In this document: positions 18,015 to 25,883 of the stretch, one piece after another | How positions within the stretch are numbered: the stretch's first letter is position 1 | Layout: every line of letters starts with the position of its first letter | DNA from: Murinocardiopsis flavida | GTDB lineage: Bacteria; Actinomycetota; Actinomycetes; Streptosporangiales; Streptosporangiaceae | Length of the DNA: 64,000 nt | Assembly (NCBI RefSeq): GCF_003014485.1 | Contig: NZ_PYGA01000026.1 | Coordinates: 1-64,000 of the forward strand | Direction of reading: 5' to 3' | Made by a program: the position numbers and the translations under genes | The notes under the pieces: generated by a model | The model's input: only the letters and a program-made list of their open reading frames with translations | Told to the model about the DNA's origin: nothing | Database searches by the model: none

Positions 18015-18881
18015 ATGACGGTCACCGACGGCGGCACGGTCTTCATCACGGGCGGGGCGCAGGGCATCGGGCTCGGCATGGCGCGGGCCTTCGCGGGGGC
18101 GGGCATGCGGGTGGCACTGGCCGACACCGCCGCGGAGCCGCTGGCCGCAGCGGCGCGCGAACTGTCCGCCACGACCCGGGTCGAGACCTTCGACCTCGAC
18201 GTCCGCGATCGCGACGCCTTCGCACGCGCGGTCGACCTCGCCGAGGAGCGGCTCGGCCCCATCACCGTCCTGTGCAACAACGCGGGCCTCACCCGCGGCG
18301 TGCCCCCGTCGCAGATGGACTACGGCGTCTGGGACCACGTGACCGATGTCAACCTCGGCGGCACCGTCAACGGCATCCAGACCGTGCTGCCCCGCATGAT
18401 CGCCCGCGGCGGGCCGGGCCGCATCGTCAACACCTCTTCGGGCGCCGGCCTCGCCCCGAACAACGACTACGTGTACACCATGACCAAGTTCGCGGTCGTC
18501 GGACTGTCAGAGGCGCTGGCACAGCAGCGCGAACTCACCGAGAACGGCATCGGGGTCACCGTGGTCTGCCCCGGAGTCGTGCGCACCGGCATCGTCCTCA
18601 ACAGCGCCGCGGTCGCCATGGGCGGCGCCACCATGCGCGACGACGACCGCCTGCGCGCCGCCGCGGCGCTCTTCGACCGCCACGGTCTCTCGCCCGACAT
18701 CGTCGGCGCGCAGGTCCTCGACGCCGTCCGCAACGACCGGTTGTACGTCCACACCGACCGCATCATGGTCGAGCGTGTCCGGCAGCGGACTGACGCCATC
18801 CTCGCCGCCATGCCGCCCGAGACCGAGCGCGACCGCGAGTACCCCGCCCTCATCGCTGCCGCGCAGCGGCAGCTGCGTTGA
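18015..18881 (+). CDS. short-chain dehydrogenase/reductase
   Basis: A 288-residue NAD(P)-dependent classical SDR. The cofactor motif TGGAQGIG lies at about residues 13-20, NNAG near 88, and the catalytic series Ser-Tyr-Lys is visible as NTSSGAG followed by YVYTMTKFA. The ATG at 18015 has GAGGGGAG upstream and gives the normal N-terminus; an earlier start would add an untypical leader. It is divergent from the TetR gene and likely under its control, so it may act on the regulator ligand. Substrate not predictable. Confidence 0.9.
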   Translation: MTVTDGGTVFITGGAQGIGLGMARAFAGAGMRVALADTAAEPLAAAARELSATTRVETFDLDVRDRDAFARAVDLAEERLGPITVLCNNAGLTRGVPPSQMDYGVWDHVTDVNLGGTVNGIQTVLPRMIARGGPGRIVNTSSGAGLAPNNDYVYTMTKFAVVGLSEALAQQRELTENGIGVTVVCPGVVRTGIVLNSAAVAMGGATMRDDDRLRAAAALFDRHGLSPDIVGAQVLDAVRNDRLYVHTDRIMVERVRQRTDAILAAMPPETERDREYPALIAAAQRQLR

Positions 18882-18961
18882 GGGGGGAGCCCCGGCCTCC
18901 CGGTGGTGACGCTGATCGCCCGCATGCGGTGCGCCGCATGGTCGCGAGGGCCGGCCGCGCA

Positions 18962-18986
18962 GTGACCCCGGGGCGGCCGGGGTCAC
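18962..18986. terminator. hairpin between convergent genes
   Basis: A perfect 10-bp stem GTGACCCCGG / CCGGGGTCAC with a 5-base loop lies between the convergent SDR (plus) and CPBP (minus) genes and is likely a shared terminator. Its right arm merges into the 19-bp tandem repeat beside it. Confidence 0.65.
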
Positions 18987-19028
18987 ACCAGGCAGCCCCG
19001 GTCACACCAGGCCGACCGGGTCACACCA
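18981..19028. repeat. 19-bp tandem repeat over a stop codon
   Basis: Three copies of GGTCACACCA start at 18981, 19000 and 19019 with a 19-base period. The rightmost copy contains the stop codon of the CPBP gene (TCA on this strand at 19021). The other two copies are downstream of it. This looks like recent slippage duplicating the gene end. Confidence 0.75.
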
Positions 19029-19770
19029 AGCCAGCCGCGAGCAGGAAGATCGCCGTGCCGTGAGCGAGCGCGGCGGGGAGCACACCGCGGCGCATCCGCA
19101 GGAACGCGCAGATCAACCCCTCGTAAAGAGTGAACGCCAGCAGCGGCCAGCCGACATCGGTGATGGTCGACGCGAGGAACGCGTGGCAGGCGGCGAACAG
19201 CGCGGCCGAGAGCAGGGCGGCCCGCGCGGGGGTGAGGTCCTGCTCCAGGCGGCCCTGGACGAATCCGCGGAACATGACCTCTTCCGCGAGGTTCCCGGCC
19301 AGCGCGAAGAACAGCAGGAACGGCAGCAGGCCCGCGGCGACCACCCCGCCCCGTTCGTCGAGCGGCACCGGCAGCGCCATTGCCAGCACGGGTGCGGCAG
19401 CAAGGGCCCCGCCGCCGACCCCGAGGGCGAGCGTCGCGGGTGTGGGCCGCCCCCACACCACCAGCGCCGCGAGCCCGGGTGCCAGCCGCAGCACGCCCAG
19501 GGTCAGAACGAGGGTCAGCGCGCCGAACGCGGTGAGGACGGCGGGGTCGTCGCTGAGGCGGAGCCACACCCCGGCCGCGCCGGCCCGGCCCAGGTGCCAC
19601 AGCCCCGCCGGGGTCATGGCGTCGCGGATGAGGATGAACCCGAGCACGAGCAGCCCGATGGGCAGAAGGGGGTCGCGCACCCCGCGCGACAGCAGCGCGC
19701 ACCCGGCGATGAGCGCAAGGCCCGGCATGACGCGGAGGGAATAGGCGAGCAGTTCGGAAACGGCGTCCAC
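19021..19770 (-). CDS. CPBP intramembrane metalloprotease
   Basis: A 249-residue membrane protein with about eight hydrophobic segments. The CPBP/Abi signature is present: EEVMFRG (the Glu-Glu and Arg of motif 1), FAACHAF with the second-motif histidine, and a C-terminal A-L-A-H-G third motif. Relatives are prenyl-CAAX-type proteases or bacteriocin self-immunity proteins. It stands alone, convergent with the SDR gene. The C-terminal codons and stop belong to a 19-bp tandem repeat, so the exact C-terminus may vary among strains. Substrate unknown. Confidence 0.85.
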   Translation of the reverse strand: MDAVSELLAYSLRVMPGLALIAGCALLSRGVRDPLLPIGLLVLGFILIRDAMTPAGLWHLGRAGAAGVWLRLSDDPAVLTAFGALTLVLTLGVLRLAPGLAALVVWGRPTPATLALGVGGGALAAAPVLAMALPVPLDERGGVVAAGLLPFLLFFALAGNLAEEVMFRGFVQGRLEQDLTPARAALLSAALFAACHAFLASTITDVGWPLLAFTLYEGLICAFLRMRRGVLPAALAHGTAIFLLAAGLV

Positions 19771-20058
19771 CGTGTGGCTCTTTTCCTTTCACTGGGCACG
19801 GTGTGACGGCGGTCGCCGCGTTCCGGCCGGTGGTCGATGGCGGGCCGGAGGCCGCAGCCGCCTCGGCGCGGGCCCGCCCACCAGGGCTCTCACCTGCGCA
19901 GAAAGGATGAAGGTGTGCCTGTCGCGGGAATCAGCGATTATTCCCCTCCGGTTTCGCCGAGATTAGCAGAATGGCAGGAATTTGCAATTGTTCGGCGCCG
20001 TGGAAATGAATTGGAGACGGACATTGAATTCGGAGTTCGCCGCGTGTGATTCACAGAA

Positions 20059-20099
20059 CGGTGCCGGGCCGGCCCGATTGTTGGGCCGACCCGGCACCG
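20059..20099. terminator. strong hairpin
   Basis: Seventeen-base arms beginning CGGTGCCGGG and ending CCCGGCACCG (20059-20075 and 20083-20099), one mismatch, 7-base loop. It lies downstream of the minus-strand dehydrogenase, behind a second hairpin. It is probably part of a double terminator. Confidence 0.6.
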
Positions 20100-20109
20100 C
20101 GGTTTCGCC

Positions 20110-20145
20110 GCGACCCCGCCCGCGCCCGCGCGGGGGCGGGGTCGC
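20110..20145 (-). terminator. hairpin terminator of the dehydrogenase
   Basis: A perfect 12-bp stem GCGACCCCGCCC / GGGCGGGGTCGC (20110-20121 and 20134-20145) ends 9 bases past the stop of the minus-strand dehydrogenase. Confidence 0.65.
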
Positions 20146-20154
20146 ACAGTGCGG

Positions 20155-21202
20155 TCACTCCCCGGGGAGCACGGCGAGCTTGCCGAAGAAGCTCTTCGAG
20201 GTGAACCGCTCCTGCGCCGCCCGCAGTTCGCGCAGCGGGTAGGTGCCGGCGAGCAGCGGTTCGAGTTCGCCGTTGGAGATGTGCGCCAGGAGCTGGGCGA
20301 AGTCGTCGTGTGTGCCGAACGACGACCCGATGAGCTGGAGTTGGCGGAGGTAGACCGTGCGCAGGTCCGCCTGCACCAGCGGCCCGGCGATCGCCCCCGC
20401 CACGACGTAGCGGCCCAGCGGGCGCAGCGCGCCGATGAGGGGCGAGAACGCGGGCCCGGCGACGACGTCGGCGACGTCGGCGACGACGTCGACCTCGTCG
20501 GCCGCCGCGGCGATCTCCCCTGCGAGGTCGGGGGTGTCGCGGTCGATGACGGCCGCCGCGCCGAGGCGCCGTGCCTGCTCGTGCTTTGCCGCGCCCGCGA
20601 CGGCGACGACGCGGGCACCGCGGACCGTCGCCAACTGGATCAGCGCGGAGCCCACTCCGCCGGAGGCGCCGGTGACGACGACGGTCTCACCGGCCGCGAC
20701 CCCGGCGCGATTCAGCATCCGCATGGCGGTGGTGTAGGCGGTGGGGAAGGTGGCCAGCTCGGCGTCGCTCAGCGCACTGTCGACCGGGTGGACGTTCCCG
20801 GCGGGGACGGTCACCAGTTCCGCGAATCCGCCGTCGCGCTCGCTGCCGAGGTAGTCGGTGGTGACCAGCGCGCTCGTCGCCGCTGTAGAGCATCGGGTCG
20901 ACGAGGACGCGCTCGCCCACGCGGTCCTCCGCGACCCCGGCACCGACGCGGTCGATGCGTCCGGCGATGTCGGCGCCCTGGATGCGGGGGAACGCCAGCG
21001 GCTCCCTGCGCCAGCCCGCGTCGGCGTTCGGGTCGTCGGCCGAGCCGTAGGCGCCTTCGCGCGTCCAGATGTCGGTGTTGTTGAGCGCGGCGGCCCCGAC
21101 GCGGATCCGCACCTCGCCCGCTCCCGGCTGCGGCTCGGCAACGTCGTCGCGGTACTGGAGCTTCTCGGGCCCGCCGAATCCGGTGAGCAGTACGGCACGC
21201 AT
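20155..21202 (-). pseudogene. frameshifted zinc-type dehydrogenase
   Basis: A medium-chain dehydrogenase/quinone-reductase-like gene split between two frames. The N-terminal part reads well from the ATG at 21202 (AAGGAGG ribosome site): MRAVLLTGFGGPEKLQYRDD, then GADIAGRIDRVGAGV. It continues to about 20880, after VDPMLYSG. The C-terminal part, from VTTDYLGSERDGG to the stop, is in the next frame and contains the nucleotide-binding TGASGGVGSALIQLA. Net loss of one base or gain of two in 20865-20890 explains both halves. The intact protein would be about 349 residues. Either a real inactivating mutation or an assembly error. Its promoter has a TetR-like operator. Confidence 0.8.
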
Positions 21203-21228
21203 GGATGTCGCCTCCTTCGAGTCGATGT

Positions 21229-21242
21229 ATACCAACCGGTAT
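21229..21242. promoter_or_regulatory. TetR-like operator
   Basis: A perfect inverted repeat ATACC-AACC-GGTAT lies upstream of the frameshifted dehydrogenase, in the divergent spacer shared with the quinone-oxidoreductase gene. A second ACCGGT-centred site (CCACCGGTCGGTCTAG, about 21282-21297) lies closer to the plus-strand gene. Both resemble TetR-family operators, but no TetR gene is adjacent. Confidence 0.4.
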
Positions 21243-21381
21243 GGTTACTTACTCCATCATCTGCCGCCGAAGCGTGTCAACCCACCGGTCGGTCTAGTGG
21301 ACCGCTTGACCTGAACAGCACTTGAGGTAACAGACTGCGGAGGTAGGGAAAAGCGAGAAACGGACGGAGAGCGTGGTCACC

Positions 21382-22350
21382 ATGCGTGTCATCGAGGTGC
21401 GGGAGTTCGGCGGTCCCGAGGTGCTGGTGCAGAGGGAGGCGCCCGACCCCGCAGCGGGGCCGGGCGAGGTCGTGGTGAAGGTGGCGGCCGCCGACGTCAT
21501 CTTCCTCGACACACTGCTGCGCGGCGGGTGGGGGAAGGACATGTTCCCGATCCGGCCGCCCTACGTCCCCGGCAACGGGGGAACCGGCACCGTCCTCTCG
21601 GTCGGGGCCGACGTGGACCCGGGCTGGGTCGGGCGCCGCGTCCTCGGCCGGATGTCGGGCGGGTACGCCGAGCGGGCCACCGCCGCAGTGGCCGACCTGG
21701 TCCCCGTCCCGGACGGCCTGGGCCTTCCCGAAGCGGCGGCGCTGCTGCACGACGGGCCCACGGCACTGGGCCTGCTGGAACTGGCGGGCGTGCAGAAGGG
21801 CGAATGGGTGCTGGTCGCCGCGGCGGCGGGGGGCGCCGGATCCATCGCGGTGCAGCTCGCACGCGACACCGGGGCCCGCGTCATCGCGGCCGCCCGCGGC
21901 GAGCGCAAGCTGAGCCTCGCCCGCGAACTGGGCGCCGAGGTCGCCGTCGACTACTCGGAGCCGGGATGGGAGCAGCGCGTGCGCGCGGCGGCCGGCGGCG
22001 CCGGGGTGGACGTCGTCCTCGATGGTGCGGGCGGCCGGCTCGGTGCCGCGGCGTTCACCGCGGTCGCCGACGGCGGGCGGTTCGTCACCTACGGCACCGC
22101 CGATGGGTTCGCCGAGATCGACCCGCAGGAGGCGGAGCGGCGCCGCGTCACGGTGGCCAACCCCCTGACGGACGAGACCGACGAGCCGGCGTCGGTCGGG
22201 CGGGAGAGGACCGAGCGGGCGCTCGCCCTCGCCGCCGAGGGCCGCATCCGGCCCGCCATCGGCGCGACCTACCCCCTGGAGCGCGCAGCGGACGCCCACA
22301 CGTCCCTCGCCGAGCGCACCACGGTCGGCAAGTCACTGCTCCTCCCCTGA
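21382..22350 (+). CDS. NADPH:quinone oxidoreductase-like protein
   Basis: A 322-residue zinc-independent medium-chain reductase. The N-terminal GroES-like domain (FGGPEVLVQREAPDPAAGPG) includes GNGGTGTVLSVG. The Rossmann domain carries VLVAAAAGGAGSIAVQLAR (about 145-163) for NADPH. The C-terminal YPLERAADAH motif is typical. ATG 21382 gives the usual family start; a GTG at 21373 in the same frame is possible and sits slightly better relative to the GGACGGAG upstream. Divergent from another, frameshifted, member of the same superfamily. Substrate unknown. Confidence 0.88.
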   Translation: MRVIEVREFGGPEVLVQREAPDPAAGPGEVVVKVAAADVIFLDTLLRGGWGKDMFPIRPPYVPGNGGTGTVLSVGADVDPGWVGRRVLGRMSGGYAERATAAVADLVPVPDGLGLPEAAALLHDGPTALGLLELAGVQKGEWVLVAAAAGGAGSIAVQLARDTGARVIAAARGERKLSLARELGAEVAVDYSEPGWEQRVRAAAGGAGVDVVLDGAGGRLGAAAFTAVADGGRFVTYGTADGFAEIDPQEAERRRVTVANPLTDETDEPASVGRERTERALALAAEGRIRPAIGATYPLERAADAHTSLAERTTVGKSLLLP

Positions 22351-22360
22351 GCCCGGGTCG

Positions 22361-22470
22361 GGCCGCGGTGTCCCGGTCGAGGACGGGCGGGCCGCGGTGT
22401 CCCGGTCGAGGACGGGCGGGCCGCGGTGCCCCCGTCGAGGGCGGGCGGGCCGCGGGGTCCCGACTCCCGC
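22361..22470. repeat. 29-bp GC-rich minisatellite
   Basis: Four copies of a 29-base unit beginning GGCCGCGG start at 22361, 22390, 22419 and 22448, just after the quinone-oxidoreductase stop. The first two are identical and later copies diverge. It contributes no coding sequence. Confidence 0.8.
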
Positions 22471-22486
22471 ACCACCACCGGTGCGG

Positions 22487-22510
22487 CCCGGCCCGAGCGC
22501 TCGGGCCGGG
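22487..22510. terminator. 24-base perfect palindrome with T run
   Basis: CCCGGCCCGAGC followed directly by its reverse complement, then GCGGTGTTTTG. This is a strong intrinsic-type terminator for the quinone-oxidoreductase transcript, placed after the minisatellite. Confidence 0.7.
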
Positions 22511-22654
22511 CGGTGTTTTGCCAGGTCGATCCGGGGCAGCCGCGACCGGTACGCGAGAGTGCGGGTCCGCGTCCGCCGTACCGGGCGGTGCGGGCGGGAC
22601 GGCCGGGGGCCGCCGGACGGCTCCGCGGTCCCGCGACGGTATGGAGGGGGAGAC

Positions 22655-23554
22655 ATGGGTGAACGCGGCGCGGAGGACGGGCCCCGCGAGATCCGGTCGG
22701 CCTCTCAGGCGCGGAAGGGGGCCGTGGAGCAGCCCGCGCGCCCGGATCGGGACGGCGTGCACGGCGATGCCCAGCGCGCCGCGACGACCGGCGGCAGCGG
22801 CGCGGCCGACGACGGCCCGGACGTCCTGCTCGACGTCCCCACCTTGAACGTGGCCGAGATCGAGCTCGAAGTCGACCAGCTCCGGGCGCGCGTCTCCTTG
22901 CGGGCCGAGGTGTCGGACCTGGTGAAACTCAACGTCGGCGCCGACGTCGACCTCGGGTCCGTCACCCTCAAGATCAAGGGGGTCGAGGCGCAGGCGCTCT
23001 TGAAGGTCCGCCTCGACAACGTCGCGGCGATCATCGAGCGGGTGTTGCAGACCATCGACGAGAACCCGCAGGTCATCGAGGGCATGACCCGCGGCGTCGG
23101 GTCGGCCCTCAACGACGTCGGCGGCGGGGCCGGGGAGGCCGCCGCGCGGATCGGCCAGGGGGTCGGGGACTCTGCCGAGGAGGTCGGCAAGGGCGCGGGC
23201 GGCGCCGTCGAAACGACCGGCCGCGATGCCGGGGCGGCGGTCGATGGACTCGGCGGCGCGGCAGGGCGGGCGGTCGGCGGCGGGACGCCCGGTGGCGGGC
23301 AGGGGCCGGCGGGCGTCGACGCCGCGCCCGCCGACAGCGCGCCCGCCGAGGCCCGGACCGTCGCCGGTCCCGGAGAGCGCGGCGCGCCAACGGACCGCTG
23401 CGCACACGGGGCCGCCCAAAGGCGCGGTCGGGTGGACAAGGGCGCCACCGCATTGAAGGTGCTCCGCGGCGTGCGCGCCGGGGCGCGGCAGGTCGGCAGG
23501 GAGGCCGGCGGAGTGGTGTCCCGAGCGGTCAAAGCGGCGCGCGAGGCGGGGTGA
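22655..23554 (+). CDS. conserved protein with amphipathic repeats
   Basis: A 299-residue protein of unknown function. The core (about residues 52-125) reads LLDVPTLNVAEIELEV, then VSLRAEVSDLVKLNVGADVD and IKGVEAQALLKVRLDNVAAI, a block I recall as conserved across actinomycetes. The following 80 residues are repeated small-residue heptads (GGGAGEAAARIGQGVGDSAEEVG and so on) likely to form amphipathic helices, and the tail is basic. No signal peptide. The ATG at 22655 follows GGAGGGGGAG. Its stop overlaps the GTG of the next gene, so the two form a coupled pair. A structural, membrane-surface or phasin-like role is conceivable; none is proven. Confidence 0.65.
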   Translation: MGERGAEDGPREIRSASQARKGAVEQPARPDRDGVHGDAQRAATTGGSGAADDGPDVLLDVPTLNVAEIELEVDQLRARVSLRAEVSDLVKLNVGADVDLGSVTLKIKGVEAQALLKVRLDNVAAIIERVLQTIDENPQVIEGMTRGVGSALNDVGGGAGEAAARIGQGVGDSAEEVGKGAGGAVETTGRDAGAAVDGLGGAAGRAVGGGTPGGGQGPAGVDAAPADSAPAEARTVAGPGERGAPTDRCAHGAAQRRGRVDKGATALKVLRGVRAGARQVGREAGGVVSRAVKAAREAG

Positions 23555-23877
23555 CGGCCATGCCTCGACCGGAGCGGCCGCATCGTGCGGACGTCGAGAT
23601 CAGCGCCGTGGTGGCGGCGCGGGAGTTGACGTTCCGCGAGGTGCCGACCGTGGCCACGACGTTCCCCGGCGACGACGACCAGGAAGCGGCATCGGGAAGT
23701 GACCGCACCCGCCTGCCCACGCCGGTGGGAGCGGGGGTCGTCTACCGCGACGTCCGCGTCGACTACCGCCTCGCGACCAGGCTGCCCGGGCAGTACCGCG
23801 GAATCGCGGGCCCCGGTGAGGTGCCGCCAGAGACGGCGGACCCGCCCGAGGAGACGGACGGCGACCGGGCACCGTGA
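23551..23877 (+). CDS. conserved hypothetical, partner of upstream gene
   Basis: A 108-residue soluble protein starting at a GTG that overlaps the upstream stop by four bases (GTGA); an ATG at 23560 is also possible. It has a beta-rich core: VEISAVVAARELTFREVPTV, then GVVYRDVRVDYRLATRLPG, a pattern I associate with small actinomycete proteins encoded beside the family above. The ends are acidic and proline-rich, likely disordered. The tight coupling says the two products act together. No function is known to me. Confidence 0.6.
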   Translation: MTAMPRPERPHRADVEISAVVAARELTFREVPTVATTFPGDDDQEAASGSDRTRLPTPVGAGVVYRDVRVDYRLATRLPGQYRGIAGPGEVPPETADPPEETDGDRAP

Positions 23878-23928
23878 CACCGCCCGGGCTTCCGGTCGCC
23901 CGGGCTTCCGGCCGCCCCGGGCGCGGGA

Positions 23929-24254
23929 CTACGCCAGCCAGTCGTGCGCGGCGGCGAGTGCGGCGTCGTCGGCGGCACTCTCCTCGGGCGTCCACGCGTT
24001 CGGCGACGGGTTGGCGAGGTGCCAGCGCACCGACTCGGCCACCCGGGCGGCCGGGTCGCCCGGCGCCCAGCCGATGAGCCGCTCGGCAAGAGCCACCGAG
24101 ACGTGCAGGTGCTGGGGGTGCGAACCCGAGATGGCGAGGTCGGCGGGGAGCGCGTGCTCCGGAACGCGGACGAGTTCGGCCGCGGACCCGGCGGCGTCGA
24201 GTATCTGCCGGAACCAGTCCCCGATGGTCGTGAGCCGGGGCTCGCCGCGTGCGG
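23929..24254 (-). pseudogene. C-terminal remnant of an epimerase/reductase
   Basis: About 105 codons that match the C-terminal end of an NAD-dependent epimerase/dehydratase-type reductase: TIGDWFRQILDAAGSAAELVR, then ERLIGWAPGDPAARVAESVRWHL. The Rossmann N-terminal half is missing. The homology stops abruptly at about 24250, where the inverted-repeat element begins, and no N-terminal half is found on its far side. The gene therefore seems truncated by insertion plus deletion. Expression is unlikely. Confidence 0.7.
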
Positions 24255-24777
24255 AGAGCGCCCCTGCCGTAGAAGACGCCCGGGGGCAGGGGCTTCCCAC
24301 CGTAGAAGACGCCCGGGGGCGAGAGCGCCCCTGGCCCCGGGAAGCAGGAGCCAGGCTGCCGGAAAGCCTGCGCAGCAGCGACGGCCGAGGCGGCCCGCAG
24401 GTGCCCCACAACCCTGGCCCGGCACTCTGGCAAGGCCCGCCGCACACCCGACCACTGAGGGGTGTGAGCCCTGCGCCGCCACCGCATCCCCTGAGACTCC
24501 GGGACCGTGTGGTCGGCCCCCGGGGCTGCGCCCGGCACGGCCTATGCCTGCGGCCCCTGCCGTGCCTGCGCCTGCTGTTTTCCCGCGCCCAGGGGATCGG
24601 GGTCTGGCGGTCGAGGTCAGGGATGTGCTTCGGCCGTCGCTGCTGCGCAGGCTTTCCGGCAGCCTGGCTCCTCACCCACGGGGTCAAGGGCGCTCTCGCC
24701 GCCGGGCGTCTTCTACGGTGGGAAAGCCCCTGTCCCCCCTGCGCCCCTGCCCCAGGCATCGTCGGCAGGGGCGCTCT
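24255..24777. repeat. foldback (long inverted-repeat) element
   Basis: A 523-bp element whose ends are AGAGCGCCCCTGCCG (24255-24269) and its exact reverse complement (24763-24777). The inner arms 24293-24389 and 24628-24726 are about 90 percent alike, including about 43 identical bases ending GCGACGGCCGA. The unit CCGTAGAAGACGCCCGG occurs twice in the left arm and once inverted in the right. Each arm also holds a small CAGGCT/AGCCTG hairpin. The 238-bp centre has no gene. It resembles a MITE or foldback transposon; target-site duplications were not found. It coincides with the broken end of the epimerase remnant. Confidence 0.7.
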
Positions 24778-24986
24778 GGCCTCCCGTGGAATACCGAAAG
24801 TCCCGCCGCCGGGTCAGATGTGGACAAAGGCGGGGTCGGCGAAAGGAGCGGGCCGGCAGGTGGTGACCGGCCCCGGCCCGCCGTCCGCTCTCGGTGCCGC
24901 TTTCTCGGCCGGGCGCCGTGCCGGTGACCGGCCCCCGTTCGCGACCCTGTCCTCGAACGGCACGATCACGAACTGCGGCTGGATTA

Positions 24987-25502
24987 CTAGATGCCGAAGG
25001 GGGCCGGGTAGCGGATGGTGCCTTCGGGGGTGGGGCGGGCGGGGGTGAGGGCGAAGGCCATCATCGCCTCGTCCGGGACCTCGAACGGGGCCGTGACGCC
25101 GAACGCCGACGCCGGTGTGAAACCGAAGCGGGGGTAGTACTCGGGGTGGCCCAAGACCAGGACGAGGTTCTCGCCCTGGTCGGCGGCTGCCGCCAGAGCG
25201 GCGCGGATCGCGGCGGACCCCGCGCCCTTCCCCTGGTACTCGGGCAGGACCGCGCAGGGCGCCAGCGCGAGTGCCGGTGCGTCGCCCACGTGGCAGCGGG
25301 TCAGCAGCGCGTGGCCGGCGACGGTGCCGTCCGGCGTCTCGGCGACGAAGGACAGCCCGGGCAGCCACGCGCCCGGGTCGTCGCGCAGTGCCTCGACGAG
25401 GTCGGCCTCCTCGGCGGTCGGGAACGCGGCGAGGTTCACCGCGCGGATCGCCACAGCGTCGGCGGGCGTTTCGGGGCGGGTCAGCCAGGATTCCTGGGCC
25501 AA
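24987..25502 (-). CDS. GNAT N-acetyltransferase
   Basis: A 171-residue GCN5-type acetyltransferase (YhbS-like). The acetyl-CoA motif appears as VLPEYQGKGAGSAAIRAAL (about 88-106). The C-terminal block LVLGHPEYYPRFGFTPAS is typical of this subgroup. The start is a TTG at 25502 with AAGGAG 7 bases upstream. A TGCGGG hexamer repeat lies just upstream of that ribosome site. Between this gene and the foldback element are about 210 bp without a convincing gene. Substrate unknown. Confidence 0.88.
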   Translation of the reverse strand: MAQESWLTRPETPADAVAIRAVNLAAFPTAEEADLVEALRDDPGAWLPGLSFVAETPDGTVAGHALLTRCHVGDAPALALAPCAVLPEYQGKGAGSAAIRAALAAAADQGENLVLVLGHPEYYPRFGFTPASAFGVTAPFEVPDEAMMAFALTPARPTPEGTIRYPAPFGI

Positions 25503-25520
25503 GATGGGCTCCTTCTCGAG

Positions 25521-25552
25521 TGCGGGTGCGGGTGCGGGTGCGGGTGCGGGTG
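25521..25552. repeat. TGCGGG microsatellite
   Basis: Five exact TGCGGG copies (25521-25550) lie directly upstream of the GNAT ribosome site on the minus strand. Copy number could vary among strains and alter leader length. The rest of 25553-25769 shows no gene. Confidence 0.7.
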
Positions 25553-25769
25553 CCGGATCGGATCCGGGTAGCGGGTCGGGTGCGGGGGTGGACCCGGCGG
25601 TGTCGGTTCCGGCCGCAGGACGTATCGAGTGCAGCGGTCGTCGCTCTCATGGTCGCGCCGGAGGGTGATGTCCGCCCACGTGGCGGGGGGCCGCGCGGAT
25701 GGGTGACCGCGCGGTTGGTGGCGCGTGGCGGCGCCGGGCGACCCTGACGCGTTCTTAACGCCGGAGTCG

Positions 25770-25798
25770 TTGTCCCAATGCGTATTGTGGCTTAGTTT
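25770..25798 (+). promoter_or_regulatory. sigma-70-like promoter of the potassium transporter
   Basis: TTGTCC, a 17-base spacer, then TAGTTT. It lies in the correct orientation about 85 bases upstream of the called start. I looked for a c-di-AMP (ydaO-type) riboswitch in the leader and saw none of its conserved blocks. Confidence 0.4.
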
Positions 25799-25883
25799 GT
25801 GCTGGTCACGGTATTTCGATCGGCGAGGTGCGCGGCGCGTGGCGCCTTTGTGGTGCCCGGGTGCGACCGAACGACCATGGGAT

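Larger units (their letters stand above)
19771..20154. other. intergenic region with two hairpins
   Basis: A 384-bp stretch between the CPBP start and the frameshifted dehydrogenase. The left part upstream of CPBP includes an A/T-richer patch (about 19935-20045) that may hold its promoter. The right part holds two strong hairpins described separately. No coding frame with a ribosome site is convincing. Confidence 0.5.

Noticed and set aside
24814-24972. Minus-strand frame after the GNAT gene (starting around VIVPFEDRVANGG)
   Set aside because: Some coding-like bias, but no ribosome site, no known family, and it lies next to repeat-rich DNA.
25521-25552. Phase-variable repeat controlling the GNAT gene
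   Set aside because: The hexamer lies upstream of the ribosome site and is not in coding sequence, and unit loss would not shift a frame.
25690-25883. c-di-AMP riboswitch upstream of the potassium transporter
   Set aside because: Expected in many actinomycetes, but the conserved ydaO blocks are not visible.
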